In this document: positions 1 through 11,206 of the stretch, piece by piece
How the letters are laid out: each line of letters opens with the position of its first letter
Position numbering within the stretch: position 1 is the first letter of the stretch
Origin: Nicotiana tabacum
Lineage: Eukaryota > Streptophyta > Magnoliopsida > Solanales > Solanaceae
Direction of reading: 5' to 3'
DNA: 64,000 nucleotides
NCBI RefSeq assembly: GCF_000715075.1
Contig: NC_134103.1
Coordinates: forward strand, 55,644,230 to 55,708,229
Notes under the pieces: model-generated
Told to the model about the DNA's origin: nothing
The model's database searches: none
The model's input: only the letters and a program-made list of their open reading frames with translations
Program-made: the position numbers and the translations under genes

Positions 1-2
1 CC

Positions 3-632
3 CATAAGGGTGCTCTGTTCAGGTGGACAGAGGAGTGTGAGGAGAGCTTTCAGAAGCTCAAGACAGCTTTGACTACAACCCCAGTATTGGTATTGCCTTC
101 AGGTTCGGGGCCTTATACAATATATTGTGATGCGTCTCGAGTTGGCCTCGGCGCGGTGTTGATGCAGGACCGTAGGGTGATTGCCTACGCGTCCAGACAA
201 CTGAAGGTGCATGAAAAGAACTATCCTGTCCACGACCTTGAGCTAGCAGCTATTGTTCATGCCTTGAAGATTTGGCGACATTATTTGTACGGTGTTCCTT
301 GTGAGATTTACACCAATCATCGGAGTTTGCAGCATCTGTTCAAGCAAAAAGATCTTAACTTACGTCAGCAGAGGTGGTTGGAGCTACTTAAGGACTATGA
401 TATCACTATTTTGTACCATCCGGGGAAGGCCAATGTGGTGGCTGATGCTTTGAGTCACTGGGCAGAAAATTTGGGGAGTTTAGCATATCTACCAACGGCA
501 AAGAGGTCATTGGCATTGGATGTTCAGGCCTTAGCCAACCAGTTTGTGAGATTGGATGTTTCTGAGCCGAGTCGAGTATATGCTTGTGTGGTCTCTCGGT
601 CTTCTCTTTATGATCGTATCTGGGAGCGTTAG
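3..632 (+). pseudogene. A: RT connection and RNase H domain
   Basis: This frame continues from the window edge and encodes the end of the RT connection domain and RNase H, which removes the RNA strand during reverse transcription. Acidic residues are visible in the YCDAS motif (codon at 129), in the [12 protein letters not shown] motif (Glu codon at 240) and in ADALS (codon at 444). The third conserved Asp, normally in a TDH motif, is Asn here (TNHRS, codon at 315), so catalysis is probably lost. The frame ends at a TAG at 630-632 where related copies have Gln (compare ERQYDD in element B). It is 5' partial because the window cuts it. Confidence 0.88.
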
Positions 633-1627
633 TATGATGACCCCCATCTGCTCCTCATTCAGTATAGGGTTCAACGAGGTGATGCTAGAGATGTGACTAT
701 TGGTGATGGTGGCATGTTAAGGATGCAGGGCCGGATATGTGTGCCCAATGTAGATGGTTTGCGGGAGTTGATTCTCCAGAAGGCTCACAACTCGCGGTAC
801 TCCATTCATCCGGGTGCCGCAAAGATGTATCAGGACTTGAGACAACACTAGAGGTGGAGAAGAATGAAAATAGACATAGTGAAGTATGTTGCTCGGTACC
901 TAAATTGCCAGCAGGTGAAGCAGGAGCATCAGCGGCCGGGCGGGTTGCTTCAGAAGTTGGAGATTCCGAGTGGAAATGGGAGCGAATTACAATGGATTTT
1001 GTTGTTGGACTCCCACGGACTCAGTGAAGGTTGGCTGCTATTTAGGTGATTGTGGATAGGCTGACCAAGTCGGCTCATTTCATTCATGTGATGACTACCT
1101 ATCCTTCCGAGCAGCTAGCTCGAATCTACATCCGTGAGATCATCAGGCTTCATGGCATACCAGTATCTATCATTTCTGACCGGGGTACGCAGTTTACATC
1201 ACGGTTTTGGAGAGATGTATAACATGAGTTGGGTACTCGGGTTGAGTTGAGTACAACATTTCACCCTCAGACGGACGGGCAGTGCGAGCGCACTATTCAG
1301 GTATTAGAGAATATGCTCCATGCTTGTGTGATAGATTTTGGGGGTGCTTGGTACTAGTTCTTGCCACTTGCGGAGTTTGCTTACAACAACAGTTATTAGT
1401 CCAACATTCAGATGGCACCGTATGGGGCTCTGTATAGTAAGCGGTGTCGGTCCCCAGTAGGTAGGTTTATGCCGGGCGAGGCCAGATTATTGGGTACGGA
1501 CTTGGTTCAGGATGCCTTGGAAAAGGTTAAGGTGATTCAGGATAGACTTTGCACATCCCAGTCCAGACAGAAGAGTTATGCTGACTGAAAGGTTCGCGAT
1601 GTTGCATTCATGGTTGGAGAGTAGGTC
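633..1627 (+). pseudogene. A: integrase, broken
   Basis: Integrase joins element cDNA to host DNA. The zinc-binding HHCC part is at about 780-910 (ending CQQVKQEHQRP) and the catalytic core follows. One base is missing near 968, so the HHCC part is in frame 3 and the core in frame 2. The catalytic triad is intact in frame 2: Asp at 995 (TMDFVVGLP), Asp at 1178 (SDRGTQFT) and Glu at 1286 (GQCERTIQ), with 35 residues between the second Asp and Glu, the usual D,D35E spacing. Stops lie at 849, 1220, 1355, 1397, 1586 and 1622. The stops at 1220, 1355 and 1397 replace Gln and the one at 1586 replaces Arg when compared with relatives. Confidence 0.85.
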
Positions 1628-2068
1628 TTGCTCCGGGTTTCGCCTATGAAGGGCGTTATGAGATTCGGAAAGAAGGGAAAGCTGAGCCCAAGGTTCATTG
1701 GCCCTTTTGAGGTGTTACGGCATGTTGAGGAGGTTGTTTATGAGCTTGCCTTACCTCCCAGCCTAGCAGGAGTTAATCTGATATTTCATGTTTCGATGCT
1801 CCGGAAGTATCACTGTGATCCGACTTATGTATTAGATTTCAGCTCAGTCCAGTTGGACAAGGATCTATCTTATGTTGAGGAGCCAGTGGCTATTTTAGAC
1901 AAGCAGGTCAGAAAGCTAAGGTCAAACAACATTGCTTATGTGAAGGTTCAGTGGAGGGTACAGCCGGTTGAGGAGGCGACTTGGGAGACCGAGCAGGATA
2001 TGCACAACCGTTATCCTCATCTTTTCACCACTTCAAGTATGTCTCTATACTCGTTCGAGGACGAATGA
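1628..2068 (+). pseudogene. A: integrase C-terminus and chromodomain
   Basis: An open stretch of 146 codons follows the TAG at 1622. It starts in the GPY/F-like end of integrase (KGKLSPRFIGPFEVL) and passes through FHVSMLRKYH to a chromodomain-like segment that begins PVAILDKQVRKLR and ends EEATWETEQDM...YPHLF. In chromoviruses this module targets integration to heterochromatin. It is the best preserved coding piece of A and has a natural stop at 2066-2068, just before the polypurine tract. The first ATG in this stretch is internal to integrase, so it is not a true start; the stretch is a fragment of the polyprotein. Confidence 0.85.
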
Positions 2069-2075
2069 TTGTTTT

Positions 2076-2088
2076 AAGAGGGGGAGGA
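2076..2088 (+). other. A: polypurine tract
   Basis: The run AAGAGGGGGAGGA directly precedes the TG that opens the 3' LTR. It is the primer for plus-strand DNA synthesis and fixes the LTR start at 2089. Confidence 0.88.
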
Positions 2089-2734
2089 TGTAACGACCCG
2101 GCCGATAGTTTTGAGAGTAACGGTTCCCTATTTACTATTTTTCCCGTATTTTTTCTGCCTATGTGACTTGTCGGGAGATTTTGTTGGTTTCGGAGTGTTT
2201 TGGGACACTTAGTCTCTAAAACGGAAGCTTAAGTCTTAGATTTTGACTGTAGTCAGAACTGTGTGATGACTACTCTGGAATGGAGTTTCGTCGGTTCCGT
2301 TAGCTCCGTTGGGTGATTTTGGACTTAGGAGCGTGTACTGATTTCATGTTGGAGATCTGTAGCTCATTTAGGCTTGAAATGGCGGAAGTCGAATTTTTAG
2401 AGATTTTGACCGGTAGTGGACTTTTTGATACCGAGGTCGGATTCCGATTCCGGAAGTTGAAGTAGGTCTATAATGTTGAATATGACTTGTGCGCAAAATT
2501 TGGGGTCAATCGGACGTGTTTTGATAGGTTTCGGCATCGGTTGTGGAAATTTAAAGTTTGAATTGGAGGGTGATTTGTGATTTTAGCGTTGTTTAATGTG
2601 ATTTGAGGGCTCGACTAAGTTCGTATGATGTTTTTGGATTGGTTGATATGTTTGGTCGAGGTCCCGGGGGCCTCGGGTGAGTTTCAGGTGCTTAACGGGT
2701 GAAAGCTTGTTCATAGAAGAATTCTGACATGCTG

Positions 2735-3095
2735 GTTTCTGGTGTTTTCGCGCCTGCGGTGGGGAGTCCGCAGGTGCGGCCCCGTAGATGCGAGGCTGGG
2801 ATCGCAGGTGCGCCTTTAGGCCTAGGAGTCAATGGTTGCATATGCGAAGAGTGAGCCGCAGGAGCGGAGCCGCATCTAAGTAAGGGCAGTCGCAGATGCG
2901 GAGATGAGAAGGACCCAAGGTTTCGCAAAAGCAGTTGAGTAGAAGCAGAAGCGCATCTGCAGATGCGGACATAGGCGCATAGGTGCGGACTTTGGAGTTT
3001 AATGAAAACTCGCAAGTGTTGCGTCCTAGCCGCAGAAGCGGCACCGCCGGTGCGATGATGAGGTCGCAAGAGCGGGTTCGCTGGGCAGAAAAGAG
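2735..3095 (+). repeat. A LTR: CpG-rich palindromic word block
   Basis: About 360 bp are filled with short GC-rich words such as CGCAGATGCGG, GCAGGTGCGG and CCGCAGAAGCGG, with many CpG sites against an AT-rich background. A perfect 16-bp palindrome, CGCATCTGCAGATGCG, lies at 2952-2967. Similar blocks occur in LTRs B, G, R, S, I, P, Q and J. Function is unknown. Confidence 0.75.
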
Positions 3096-3597
3096 AGAGT
3101 TTCGAGGGTTTGATTTATTTCTTCATTTTTGGACTTGGGAGCTCGGGATTTGGCAATTTTTTGAGGGATTTTCAGAGAGAGCTTTAGGGTAATGATTCCT
3201 AACTCGTTTTTGGGTATATTTCATTAATTTATAGTTATTCTCTCCACTTAGTTTCATGTTTGGATTGAAAAGTTGGGAAAATGGGGGAATAGTTCCCTAA
3301 CCAAATTTCTGAGTTTTGATTGGGATTTAGACATCGGATTTGGTTAATTTTGGTACGAGTGAACTCGTAAGTGAATGGGTGTTCGTATTTTGTGACTTTT
3401 ACCCGATTCCGAGACGTGGGCCCCGGTAGACTTTTTAGGGCGAATTTCAAATTTTTATTAAATTATTGATTTCATTAATTAGATGAGTCTATTATGGTTG
3501 TATTCATGATATGCAATTGTGTTTGGCTAGATTTGGGCCATTCAGAGTCGGATAATCGAGGAAAGGGCATTTTGACCGATTGATTGAGCTTGGTTTG

Positions 3598-3605
3598 AGG
3601 TAAGT
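3598..3605 (+). promoter_or_regulatory. A LTR: splice-donor-like AGGTAAGT
   Basis: AG|GTAAGT matches the plant 5' splice consensus. The same octamer, often followed by CTTGCCTAAC, recurs in LTRs B, G, K and R. Use in splicing is inferred only. Confidence 0.45.
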
Positions 3606-3930
3606 GGCTTGCCTAACCTTGTGTGGGGGAACTCCCCTTAGGATTTGGTACTGCTTTTGATATATGAGCGCCGTGTACGTGAGGTGACATGTGCGTACAT
3701 GGGCAATTGTTTCAAAGCTCCACTTTCATTAAGTAAAATACATGTTTTCCTTTAACGAGCTACACTAGTATATGAATTTATCCTGTTTGGACTAGAATAG
3801 CATGTCTACGTGTCTTAATTGCTTATGTGAACTCTGTGCAGCATGTTTAGTGAATTTCCTACTTCTTCCTTGACTGGTAGTTAGTCTAAATCTTTAGATT
3901 TCGTGATGTAGTTGTATTTCTATTAGTTGC

Positions 3931-4190
3931 GCTGCATATTTACATTGGGGCTACAAAACGGTATTTCGGTAGATCCCCTGCTCTGTATATTTACTTTGGG
4001 ACTACGAAACGGTATTCCTGTAGATCCCCCTGCTCTGCATATTTACTTTGGGACTATGGAATGATATTCCAGTAGATCCCCCTGCTCTGCATATTTACTT
4101 GGGGACTATGGAAATTCCCCCCGCCCCCTAGTTTTTGCACATTTACGTTTGGGACTACGGGACGATATCGTGGTAGATCCGCTGTTGTTA
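3931..4190 (+). repeat. A LTR: minisatellite, about 51-bp unit x5
   Basis: Five degenerate units of about 51 bp follow the pattern TGCATATTTACTTTGGGACTA, then GGTATTCC-GTAGATCCCC-TGCTC. The fourth unit carries a C-rich change near 4120. The array ends about 620 bp before the LTR end. Confidence 0.85.
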
Positions 4191-4814
4191 TTTTTGTGTA
4201 CTGAGCTGTTGTCTTCTATGATTTCATCCTTGCTAAATTACAGTCTTTATTTTACTGCGGTATTTCATTTTATCTTGTGTTATTATATATATATACCAGT
4301 AGGGCCCTGACCTGACCTCGTCACTACTCGACCAAGGTTAGGCTTGGCACTTACTGGGTACCGATTGTGGTGTACTCATGCTACTCTTCTGCACATGTTT
4401 TTTGTGTGAAGATCCAGGTACTCCTTATCAGTTGCACTATCAGTAAGTCGGGATAGCTTTGGAAACTTCAAGGTATATCTGCCGTGTTCGCAGACCTAGG
4501 AGTCCCCTTCTACTCTTCCCCATGTACATTATCTTCTGCATTTTCTTTTGATAGACTCAAATGTATAGAGATACTAGATTTTTCCTTCTGTAGTTTGTGA
4601 TTCACGATGTTTCGGGTTTTGAAATTTCTGTATATTTTTGAATAGTTGGTTATTGTACATGCCAAGAGGCATGTTACCCAGTTACGTTGCTATTCCTACA
4701 GTTAGTTGTTAAATTTATGTTTTCATTTTATTATTCAGCAAATGTTAGGCTTACCTAGTCATAGAGACTAGGTGTCATCAGGACATCACACGGAGGGGAA
4801 ATTGTGTAGTGACA

Positions 4815-7207
4815 GTTACTTAGTTGCTATAACACCCACCAGCAGTTCTAAATTTTTGATTAATCCCTAAATTTCCAAAAATTTTGCTACTGTCTCCCCT
4901 CTAATTGGGTCCTATCCACCTGCCAGAGAATCCTAAAACCACCCTAACAACATATCAATAACTCAACAAAGCATCACAGTATATATCAACAACACTGATC
5001 TCAACATGAAGGGCATTACATTAACAGAAGTGGTATCTAGACATGAGTTGCACATATTTAAATCATAACACATAGCAAGTACCCTTTTGAACCACAACCA
5101 TTTGGTTATACATGCAAGTGAGAATACTTCCTTTACTATGACGGAGGCAGATCTCAATTTCCGGACTTATATAATAGGGAAGACAACTAGATACCTCTTA
5201 TAAACCAATTACCCATTAACTTCACCTTCAATAGTTTCCATCGGAACGATCAGCAAAGGATTTCCAACAACCTTCTGGAACCTAGATACATGATTCATCG
5301 GGTGCATGGAGGACAACATTCCATAAGGCCTAATGTGACTAGACATACTTTACCTTCCTTAACAATTCACCCAGTATATTCATAGAGAAAATCTTGCTAA
5401 TAACCCGTTCACTTTCTTCAACTCTAAATCGCTACGGCGAACACCCAAACTAAACCTTTGGCGACCTCCAACAATTACTCTAAGACGTGCTAGCATGAAT
5501 ATGACCATAAAATTTCCTATCCAATATATTTGATCAAGGGATGATGCTTATTCTTTTACATGTTTGAACCTTCAACCCCCGTAGGTTTACTATATATAAG
5601 AACAAGGAGGTTCGAGGTTGGGCTGGAAGTTTTCAAGAATCCATCAATGTGCTGAGCAACCCATTTCAGGAGGTTATATCCTAAGAGACATGAAGGTTAC
5701 TACCAATCGTGCAGACATGGTTAATCATTGTGATGACATCATTAATTCGATAAATGAGGCATAGAGTTGGCTAGTAGGCATTGATAATGTAGGGACAATG
5801 CTCATGATTCTGAGATTTAAAAGAAATGAGTCATTTTAGACATGTGACATATGGGAGGCATGGTCGGGAGGATAAAGACATTAGCGTCAGTTATTTTTGG
5901 AAGATTATGAGTCATGAAAAGGACAACAACAATTGTTTTATTCCATATGTGCCTTGTTCGGCAATAGTAGGTCTCAAAGAGTCATAGCCAAGTACATGAC
6001 ACCAGTCACCTCTTGGAATGTAGGGAAAATTAGCTTAACTCGAAATGAGAATATTCTGGCACCCTGAATGTGATATGGGTTTCAAAATACATGTAGTTGC
6101 ATTACACTCTTAACATTAACTAACACAAGGAATAGACATGCCACAAGCCCATGAGGATGAAAAAGGAAGTTGAACACTTGTGGGATTATTATCATTATGA
6201 CAGCCTAACCCTTCACAATAGTTGATCCTATATGAGAGGACTAGAGATACAACAAACTTATCTTTCAAATGAATATGCTCCTGATATGTGGTAGAATCTT
6301 AAACATCTACCTGATGTTGGGAGGGAAAGGTCATTGTAAGGCTACTTAACTTTCAACCACACACAAGGGAAACCATGTAGATATGACACCTTAATGCTGG
6401 GATGAAATCATGTATTGGTTAGAGAGAATGAAAACTTTGCTATGAGATAGATACATTTCCGCCACAATAACTTTCAAGCTGCGATACCAGGCCACTTCAT
6501 GGGAAACTACAATACTAGGAACAAAGTGATCTACTTACTGCAGAATGATCTAAGTGGACATGAAAGTCATACTGAGATGGGCAAACAAAAATATCTACAT
6601 GTGACGAATTTGTGAAAATCTCATATTTCCCAGAAACATTGTATATACAAGTGACCATTTCAATTGATATGTACACATATGATAGGCGCTGAGATATGCT
6701 CTTATGTTGCTAGACAGTGAGAAAGATTTATGATAATATTCACAAAGGAGTATAGTGACTGTTCAAACCATGGGAGCCACATACACCGGAGAGAGAAAGA
6801 GTGGCTCAAGAAGGATCTCAACACTAGGATGTTTTACATTGGATTTTATACCACATAGGTAAACTTTATGAAGGTGCATGCACAAGCATAAGTGAGCAGA
6901 TGTTATCCATTTGAATCAAAGGTTCTAGAAGAAATTCATCAAGTATAGTCCCTATTTGAGAATTTAGGGAAGCAATTGGGAAGTATTAGCCTAGGGTTAT
7001 AACTCAATTCAAGGAAATAATTATAGAGCTCAATCCTACCAGAGGTTGTAAATAAGAGAATTGTGATCAAGAGGCTTCACGAATACTGCGTCTTGTTCTA
7101 AGAGTAGGTTCATGCAATGTTTTGTGATTCAACATTTTGGTTAAGACCATATTTATGTAGGCTCTCGATATAGATGTACATATACAAGAAGGGAGATCAT
7201 GTGGTGT
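4815..7207 (-). other. Unclassified 2.4 kb, probably interior of element C
   Basis: This stretch lies between the end of LTR A and the gag of element C. Frames are short (64 codons at most) and I recognise no protease, RT, RNase H or integrase motif on either strand. The simplest reading is non-coding or badly decayed interior of C downstream of gag, with A inserted in it at 4814. A TGGTATCTAGAC string near 5030 resembles a tRNA primer site but has no LTR end beside it. Confidence 0.35.
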
Positions 7208-7900
7208 TCAGAATGATATACTAAGGAGTGACTTACTTGGTAACTTTAGATTGAGGTGACATTGCCTTAATTGATGCCCCTTGACTCCACATCTGTAACA
7301 TACATTGGTACCATAGTAACATACCCCCGAATGACATCTCCTATACTTCACGCAATATGGATGAGGTCCACTAAACAGACTCGCCCCACTGACCTGATAT
7401 TTACCCTTTTTGCATACGTCATAAGCATCCCTCTTATCCTTCCTCCAAGCCTTCACGATGGGAGGAACAATCTCTATACCGGTTTGATTTGTGGGCCCTT
7501 GGAATTTCCCAAGCCTACCACCCCTAACATGCTCATGAGCATACTTACAACACGACGCAAAATGTTCCTTCCCGCACATCGGGCAGACCAGAATGGGTGT
7601 ACCCAACCTAGGGCATTTGTTCTTCTTGTGCCCCCTCTTTCCACAACCAAAACATATTTCAAGAGTCATCCAATAACTCCCCAAGTGGCGCTTCTTACAA
7701 ACCAAACAATCTGGTTCATTGGTACCAACAACCCTCTTTCGTTTCTTAGGTGCCCTAACCACATGATTTGATGGCGTGGTGACATTAATAGTAATAAGGA
7801 CACTTCCCTTAGCAACAAGTTCTTCCAATCCCTCCACGGCTCGACACATTCTCCCAACGAACTCTCGTGCAATCTCCGCCAAATTCAATGCCAAGGTCAT
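7208..7900 (-). CDS. C: Gag-like protein with multiple zinc knuckles (230 aa)
   Basis: This is the longest intact retroelement frame in the window. It looks like the C-terminal half of a Ty3/gypsy Gag, the nucleocapsid part that binds genomic RNA. A basic PKKRKRV string at residues 51-57 resembles a nuclear localisation signal. Two classical C-x2-C-x4-H-x4-C knuckles occur at Cys83-Cys96 and Cys201-Cys214. Each is preceded by a shorter C-x2-C-x3-H-type unit (from Cys65 and Cys183) with one Cys apparently replaced by Tyr. A further intact short unit lies at Cys106-Cys117. The upstream matrix/capsid part is missing or broken, so the ATG at 7900 may not be the native start. A 166-codon frame on the opposite strand is a shadow. 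Confidence 0.7.
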   Translation of the reverse strand: MTLALNLAEIAREFVGRMCRAVEGLEELVAKGSVLITINVTTPSNHVVRAPKKRKRVVGTNEPDCLVCKKRHLGSYWMTLEICFGCGKRGHKKNKCPRLGTPILVCPMCGKEHFASCCKYAHEHVRGGRLGKFQGPTNQTGIEIVPPIVKAWRKDKRDAYDVCKKGKYQVSGASLFSGPHPYCVKYRRCHSGVCYYGTNVCYRCGVKGHQLRQCHLNLKLPSKSLLSISF

Positions 7901-8146
7901 TCCCTCATTGTTGCTTCGAACCAGTGGATTACTTATCTGGAAAATGAGACATGACGAGGAATTTAGTTTCCTATTTTGAGCTTTACGGCATGATCTGGAA
8001 TACCAAAGAAGGGTGAAATTCCTAAATGTCCAAGTAGCCTCCTCATTATAGATGTGGTCGATAACACACCGATAAGAAGGACTCTACTAGACACGGCTCC
8101 GAAACATCCTAGGAAACTTTAAAACCTTAGGCACTGATACCAAGTT
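7901..8146 (-). other. C: 5' leader with Met-tRNA primer site
   Basis: The 5' leader lies between the LTR and gag. The complement of initiator Met-tRNA, TGGTATCAGTGCC, is at 8130-8142 (minus), four bases from the LTR end. The following 130 bp (about 8130 down to 7996) match the leader of non-coding element M (63229-63362), including blocks around GTCTAGTAG and AGGAGGCTAC. Confidence 0.8.
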
Positions 8147-8624
8147 TGTCACGCCCCAAACTCGAGGAGCGTGACCGACGCTCAACCGAGTGAACCCGGC
8201 CGAGCAAGCCTGTTAGATTTCCTTCTACCCAAATTCATCCATGAATAAAGAGGGGATGCACTCTTAACAATTAAACATGAGAGGATTTCATGAACAATTC
8301 CAATTCCATCACCAACGGTTACTTATTTCATAATTCCCAAAATATATATACAAAATTATATTTTAAAATGGGACATGTGATACAAATATAACATATCTAG
8401 TTGACTCTTCCAACACCACCATACAACCCAAACTATGTCTACAGAGTCTCTAAGTACAACCGAAGAGTAGTATGGAAGTGCCGGCGACAAGGCCCCGACT
8501 ATACCCCAAAACATAAAGTACAACGTCAAATGACATGAAGCCCAGAACAGAGTAGGGCTCACCAAAATCTGCTAAATAGAGAGTAACTGCTAACGGGGAT
8601 CAAAACCGCCTGCTGACAAACCAC

Positions 8625-8645
8625 CTGCATCCATTAAAGATGCAG
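8625..8645 (-). promoter_or_regulatory. C LTR: conserved CTGCATC/GATGCAG hairpin
   Basis: A perfect 7-bp stem with a 7-base loop lies 478 bp from the LTR end. The same hairpin is in S (27447), I (45094), H (41461), Q (54922) and P (55735). Beside it is a conserved ACTAACGTCCC-type string (about 8663-8672). It may be a promoter, leader or 3'-end signal; which one is unknown. Confidence 0.55.
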
Positions 8646-8865
8646 CTCCCCCGGCAAAAAGGGACGTTAGTACATATGGAATAGTACTAGTATGAAAACC
8701 AAAACACCTATTCAAGGACTTAGAGATACAACACGAATATGATGAATCATGGTAACAATAAAAGACTTAGTTAGCCATTAAAGCCACAGCAAATTTATTA
8801 AAAGCTTTCAATAACTTTTATAAATTCTTAAGTCAGGGATCCTCTATAACTACCTTTACACAAAG

Positions 8866-9195
8866 CGGCCCTGCCGCCTCATCCCAATGTATGCGGGCGG
8901 AGGTGCAATCATGATACCCTCAACGCTACAAAAAGTGCCCCTACTGCCTCACCCCAATGTATGCGGGTGGAGGTGCTTCACAATACCACAATCCCTACAC
9001 GAAGCGGCCCTTCCGCCTCACCCCAATATATGCGGGTGGAGGTGTATCACAAAACCACAATCTCTACACAAAGCGGCTCTGCCGCCTCACTCCAATATAT
9101 GCAGGTGGAGGTATATCACAATACCACAATCCCTACACAAAGCGGACCTGCCGCCTTACACCAATATATGCGGGTGGAGGTGTAATCACAACACC
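8866..9195 (-). repeat. C LTR: minisatellite, 69-70 bp unit x5
   Basis: Five units contain GCGGCCCTGCCGCCTCA, CCCCAATATATGCGGGTGG and a CACAATACCACAA-type link. The spacing between units is 69-70 bp. The array begins about 720 bp from the LTR end and matches the array in S. Confidence 0.9.
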
Positions 9196-11206
9196 ATAAC
9201 TCTAAATTCCCAAAACGATAATAGTTTGTACAAGGGGTTCTCTTCTAATCAACTGTTTGGCATGTTTGGCCTTATCAAGGGTAGGTTCATAATGTTTCAT
9301 CATATGAGAAATAAGTGTTTGATTACATTGATTTCATACAAGGTTTCTTCCCTAGAAAGGGGTATAACACAATTAAGTCACAATAGAAAATCTTTAACAT
9401 ATCATTCATTCTTGAAATACCTTTTTTCAAAAAGGGAAATACACAATTTCAACTCTTGAACATATAGGAGCTCAAATTACTTTGGAAATACTTACAAAGC
9501 ATATCATTAATTAAGACAACCACATTTGGGCAAAACCTGAGCACATAAGCTTTTAGGCACATCTATTTTCGAAGTCAATTTGGGACAGTTGAATCAAGGC
9601 CTATTTCAAAACCTTTCTCACATCATTTCATTTCATCGGCACTATTATCCACAAGTATAACTTTCATTCTTGGCATGTTGGCCACACTTTATATCTCCAA
9701 CCCATTTCTATTCAAGACTTTAAATACACATTTTAGCAACGAACCAAATTTAGGGTCCTAGGCACATGTGATTTCTTACACAATTTGACATGCTAGTTTT
9801 CATTAGAATAACGTTTTCAAATCATAACATATTAACACACAACCCACGCTTAATCACCTTCTTAAATAGTAACTCAACGTAACAAGTACATTTGGACTAC
9901 AAATTGAACGCATATATCTCTTGACACAAGGCTTCTTCGGAATAATCAATTTATAATGAGCAACATGGACTTACAAAGCCATTGTGGGGTTCAATTTTCA
10001 AAAAAGGAGTTTAGCCAACATACCTGGAATTCGCCCCTTAATAATACTACGGCGTTCCACCACACTAAACAACTTCAATCTACAACAATGCAACACAATT
10101 GCACCAATATTAGCAAGATTCCTATACTTTAAGTCATTTAGACTTTTTATAAAACATCTAGTGTGCATATCTTTCTACAACCTCCTCCCATGGAATTTCT
10201 TCACCTAACAACCACCTTCCACACCAATGATTCACCTCACAACTTCCATTAGCACATGCATGCCCAACACTTCACTCCCAACCCATAAATGTTATCAATT
10301 AATTTATTTTACAATCTCTACAATACCAACACAAACTAGGTTAAGGCATTTGTGGCTTCCAATCACCATCCCATAAGTGATAACTAATATTTCATACATA
10401 ATTAATCACTATAGATTAGTTAGAGATGGTAGACATGCCTCTTGTAGGGAGACTCTTGAAAATCCCAACTTGTAGTGTTGTTGACCAATTTGGGTATTTG
10501 AATGGAAATCTATGGATCTTCAAGATTAATCCCAGTTAATATAAATGTTTAGGAGTAGTAATCAACTCAAAAGTTCTCCAAAAATATTACCTTGGTTCAT
10601 AGGAGGGAAGTGTTTGACAGATTCCACTTGATATGCAAGCCCTAGCTCAAAGAAATGACTTAGCCCCTCTCTCTTCCCAGTCTTGGGGGTATTTATAGGG
10701 CTCCTATGTGCACGGTCGTGCACCTGGGCAAGTGACCACATATCTGGCCACGCACACATGGCAGAATACCCTCCAATATGCGCGGCCGTGTATCTGGGCG
10801 CGCATATGGCATAGGTCCGGTAAAATGGCCATAACTCTCTGTAGAAATATCCAAATGACAAACGGTTTGATGCGTTGGAAACTAAACTCAAAGGGCTTTA
10901 ATTTTACAGGTATATCACCACCTAAGTCTTTATATTGTGAGGGTTCTATTCGTTTGAAGTCAGGTCTTGTGTTAATTGAAACATCCTTTCCACTTAATGT
11001 ATCCAACTTGTTCCACACAAGTTCTTGCCTTCACAAAACTCCTTAGTATGTTCCAACACACCTTAAACACATATTTTCATTTCAAAATGATGTGGATCTA
11101 TCCCATGGGTCTCCTTTAATACTCGAATGCGCTATTCCCGAATACCGTTGGCTCACTTTAAAATCTTAAAATCATTAGGAATTTTCTTTTTTAACGAGGC
11201 CTTACA

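Larger units (their letters stand above)
1..4814 (+). mobile_element. Element A: 3' part of a Ty3/gypsy chromovirus with 3' LTR
   Basis: The window opens inside the polyprotein of a Ty3/gypsy LTR retrotransposon. In order come the end of reverse transcriptase, RNase H, integrase and a chromodomain (3-2068), a polypurine tract (2076-2088) and a complete 3' LTR (2089-4814). This domain order and the C-terminal chromodomain identify a chromovirus, probably the Tekay/Del lineage. The reading frame is broken by eight in-frame stops and one 1-base deletion near 968, so the copy is dead. The 5 bases after the LTR are GTTAC; the matching target-site copy would lie left of the window. A probably inserted into element C, since unrelated sequence follows directly. 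Confidence 0.9.
2089..4814 (+). repeat. A: 3' LTR (2726 bp)
   Basis: The LTR starts TGTAACGACCCGG after the polypurine tract and ends GTAGTGACA. The end was placed by its likeness to other LTR ends in the window, which share the segment around GGCTTACCTAGTC (4750; also 24973 in D). From left to right it holds a CpG-rich word block (2735-3095), a splice-donor-like AGGTAAGT at 3598, a five-unit minisatellite (3931-4190) and a block at about 4345 (CTTACTGGGTACCG, then GTACTCATGCTAC) also seen in D. No gene lies inside; the short ORFs are chance frames. Confidence 0.82.
4815..11206 (-). mobile_element. Element C: 5' LTR, leader and gag of a Ty3/gypsy element
   Basis: Read on the minus strand this element has a 5' LTR (11206 down to 8147), a primer site at 8130-8142, a leader and a gag frame (7900-7208). 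No pol was recognised in the next 2.4 kb, so C may be a gag-only, non-autonomous copy or may have lost pol. It sits inside the 3' LTR of B: sequence matching B's 5' LTR at about 21884 resumes right after 11206. The flanking bases are AAAAC; the other target-site copy is not visible because the far end of C is cut off, probably by A. The left limit is therefore uncertain. Confidence 0.7.
8147..11206 (-). repeat. C: 5' LTR (3060 bp)
   Basis: On the minus strand the LTR starts TGTAAGGCCTCG at 11206 and ends GGGGCGTGACA at 8147, followed by the primer site. It is the reference copy of a family also present as S, I, P, Q and (partly) H. It holds a 69-bp minisatellite (8866-9195), a hairpin (8625-8645) and a weak GC-rich block (about 10700-10830). 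The long frames at 8887-9459 arise because the repeat unit is a multiple of three and are not genes. Confidence 0.88.

Noticed and set aside
3931..4190. CRISPR-like direct repeats
   Set aside because: Units are contiguous, degenerate and without unique spacers, in plant retroelement DNA. The same holds for the other arrays in the window.
5026..5042. TGGTATCTAGAC as a tRNA primer site
   Set aside because: It has a base change in the core, and no LTR end lies next to it.
7271..7771. 166-codon plus-strand frame
   Set aside because: It is the shadow of the zinc-knuckle gag on the minus strand.
8887..9459. A 190-codon repetitive frame resembling a repeat protein
   Set aside because: The 69-bp unit is a multiple of three and stays open in three frames at once. 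It is the LTR minisatellite, and the frame runs on into unrelated LTR sequence.
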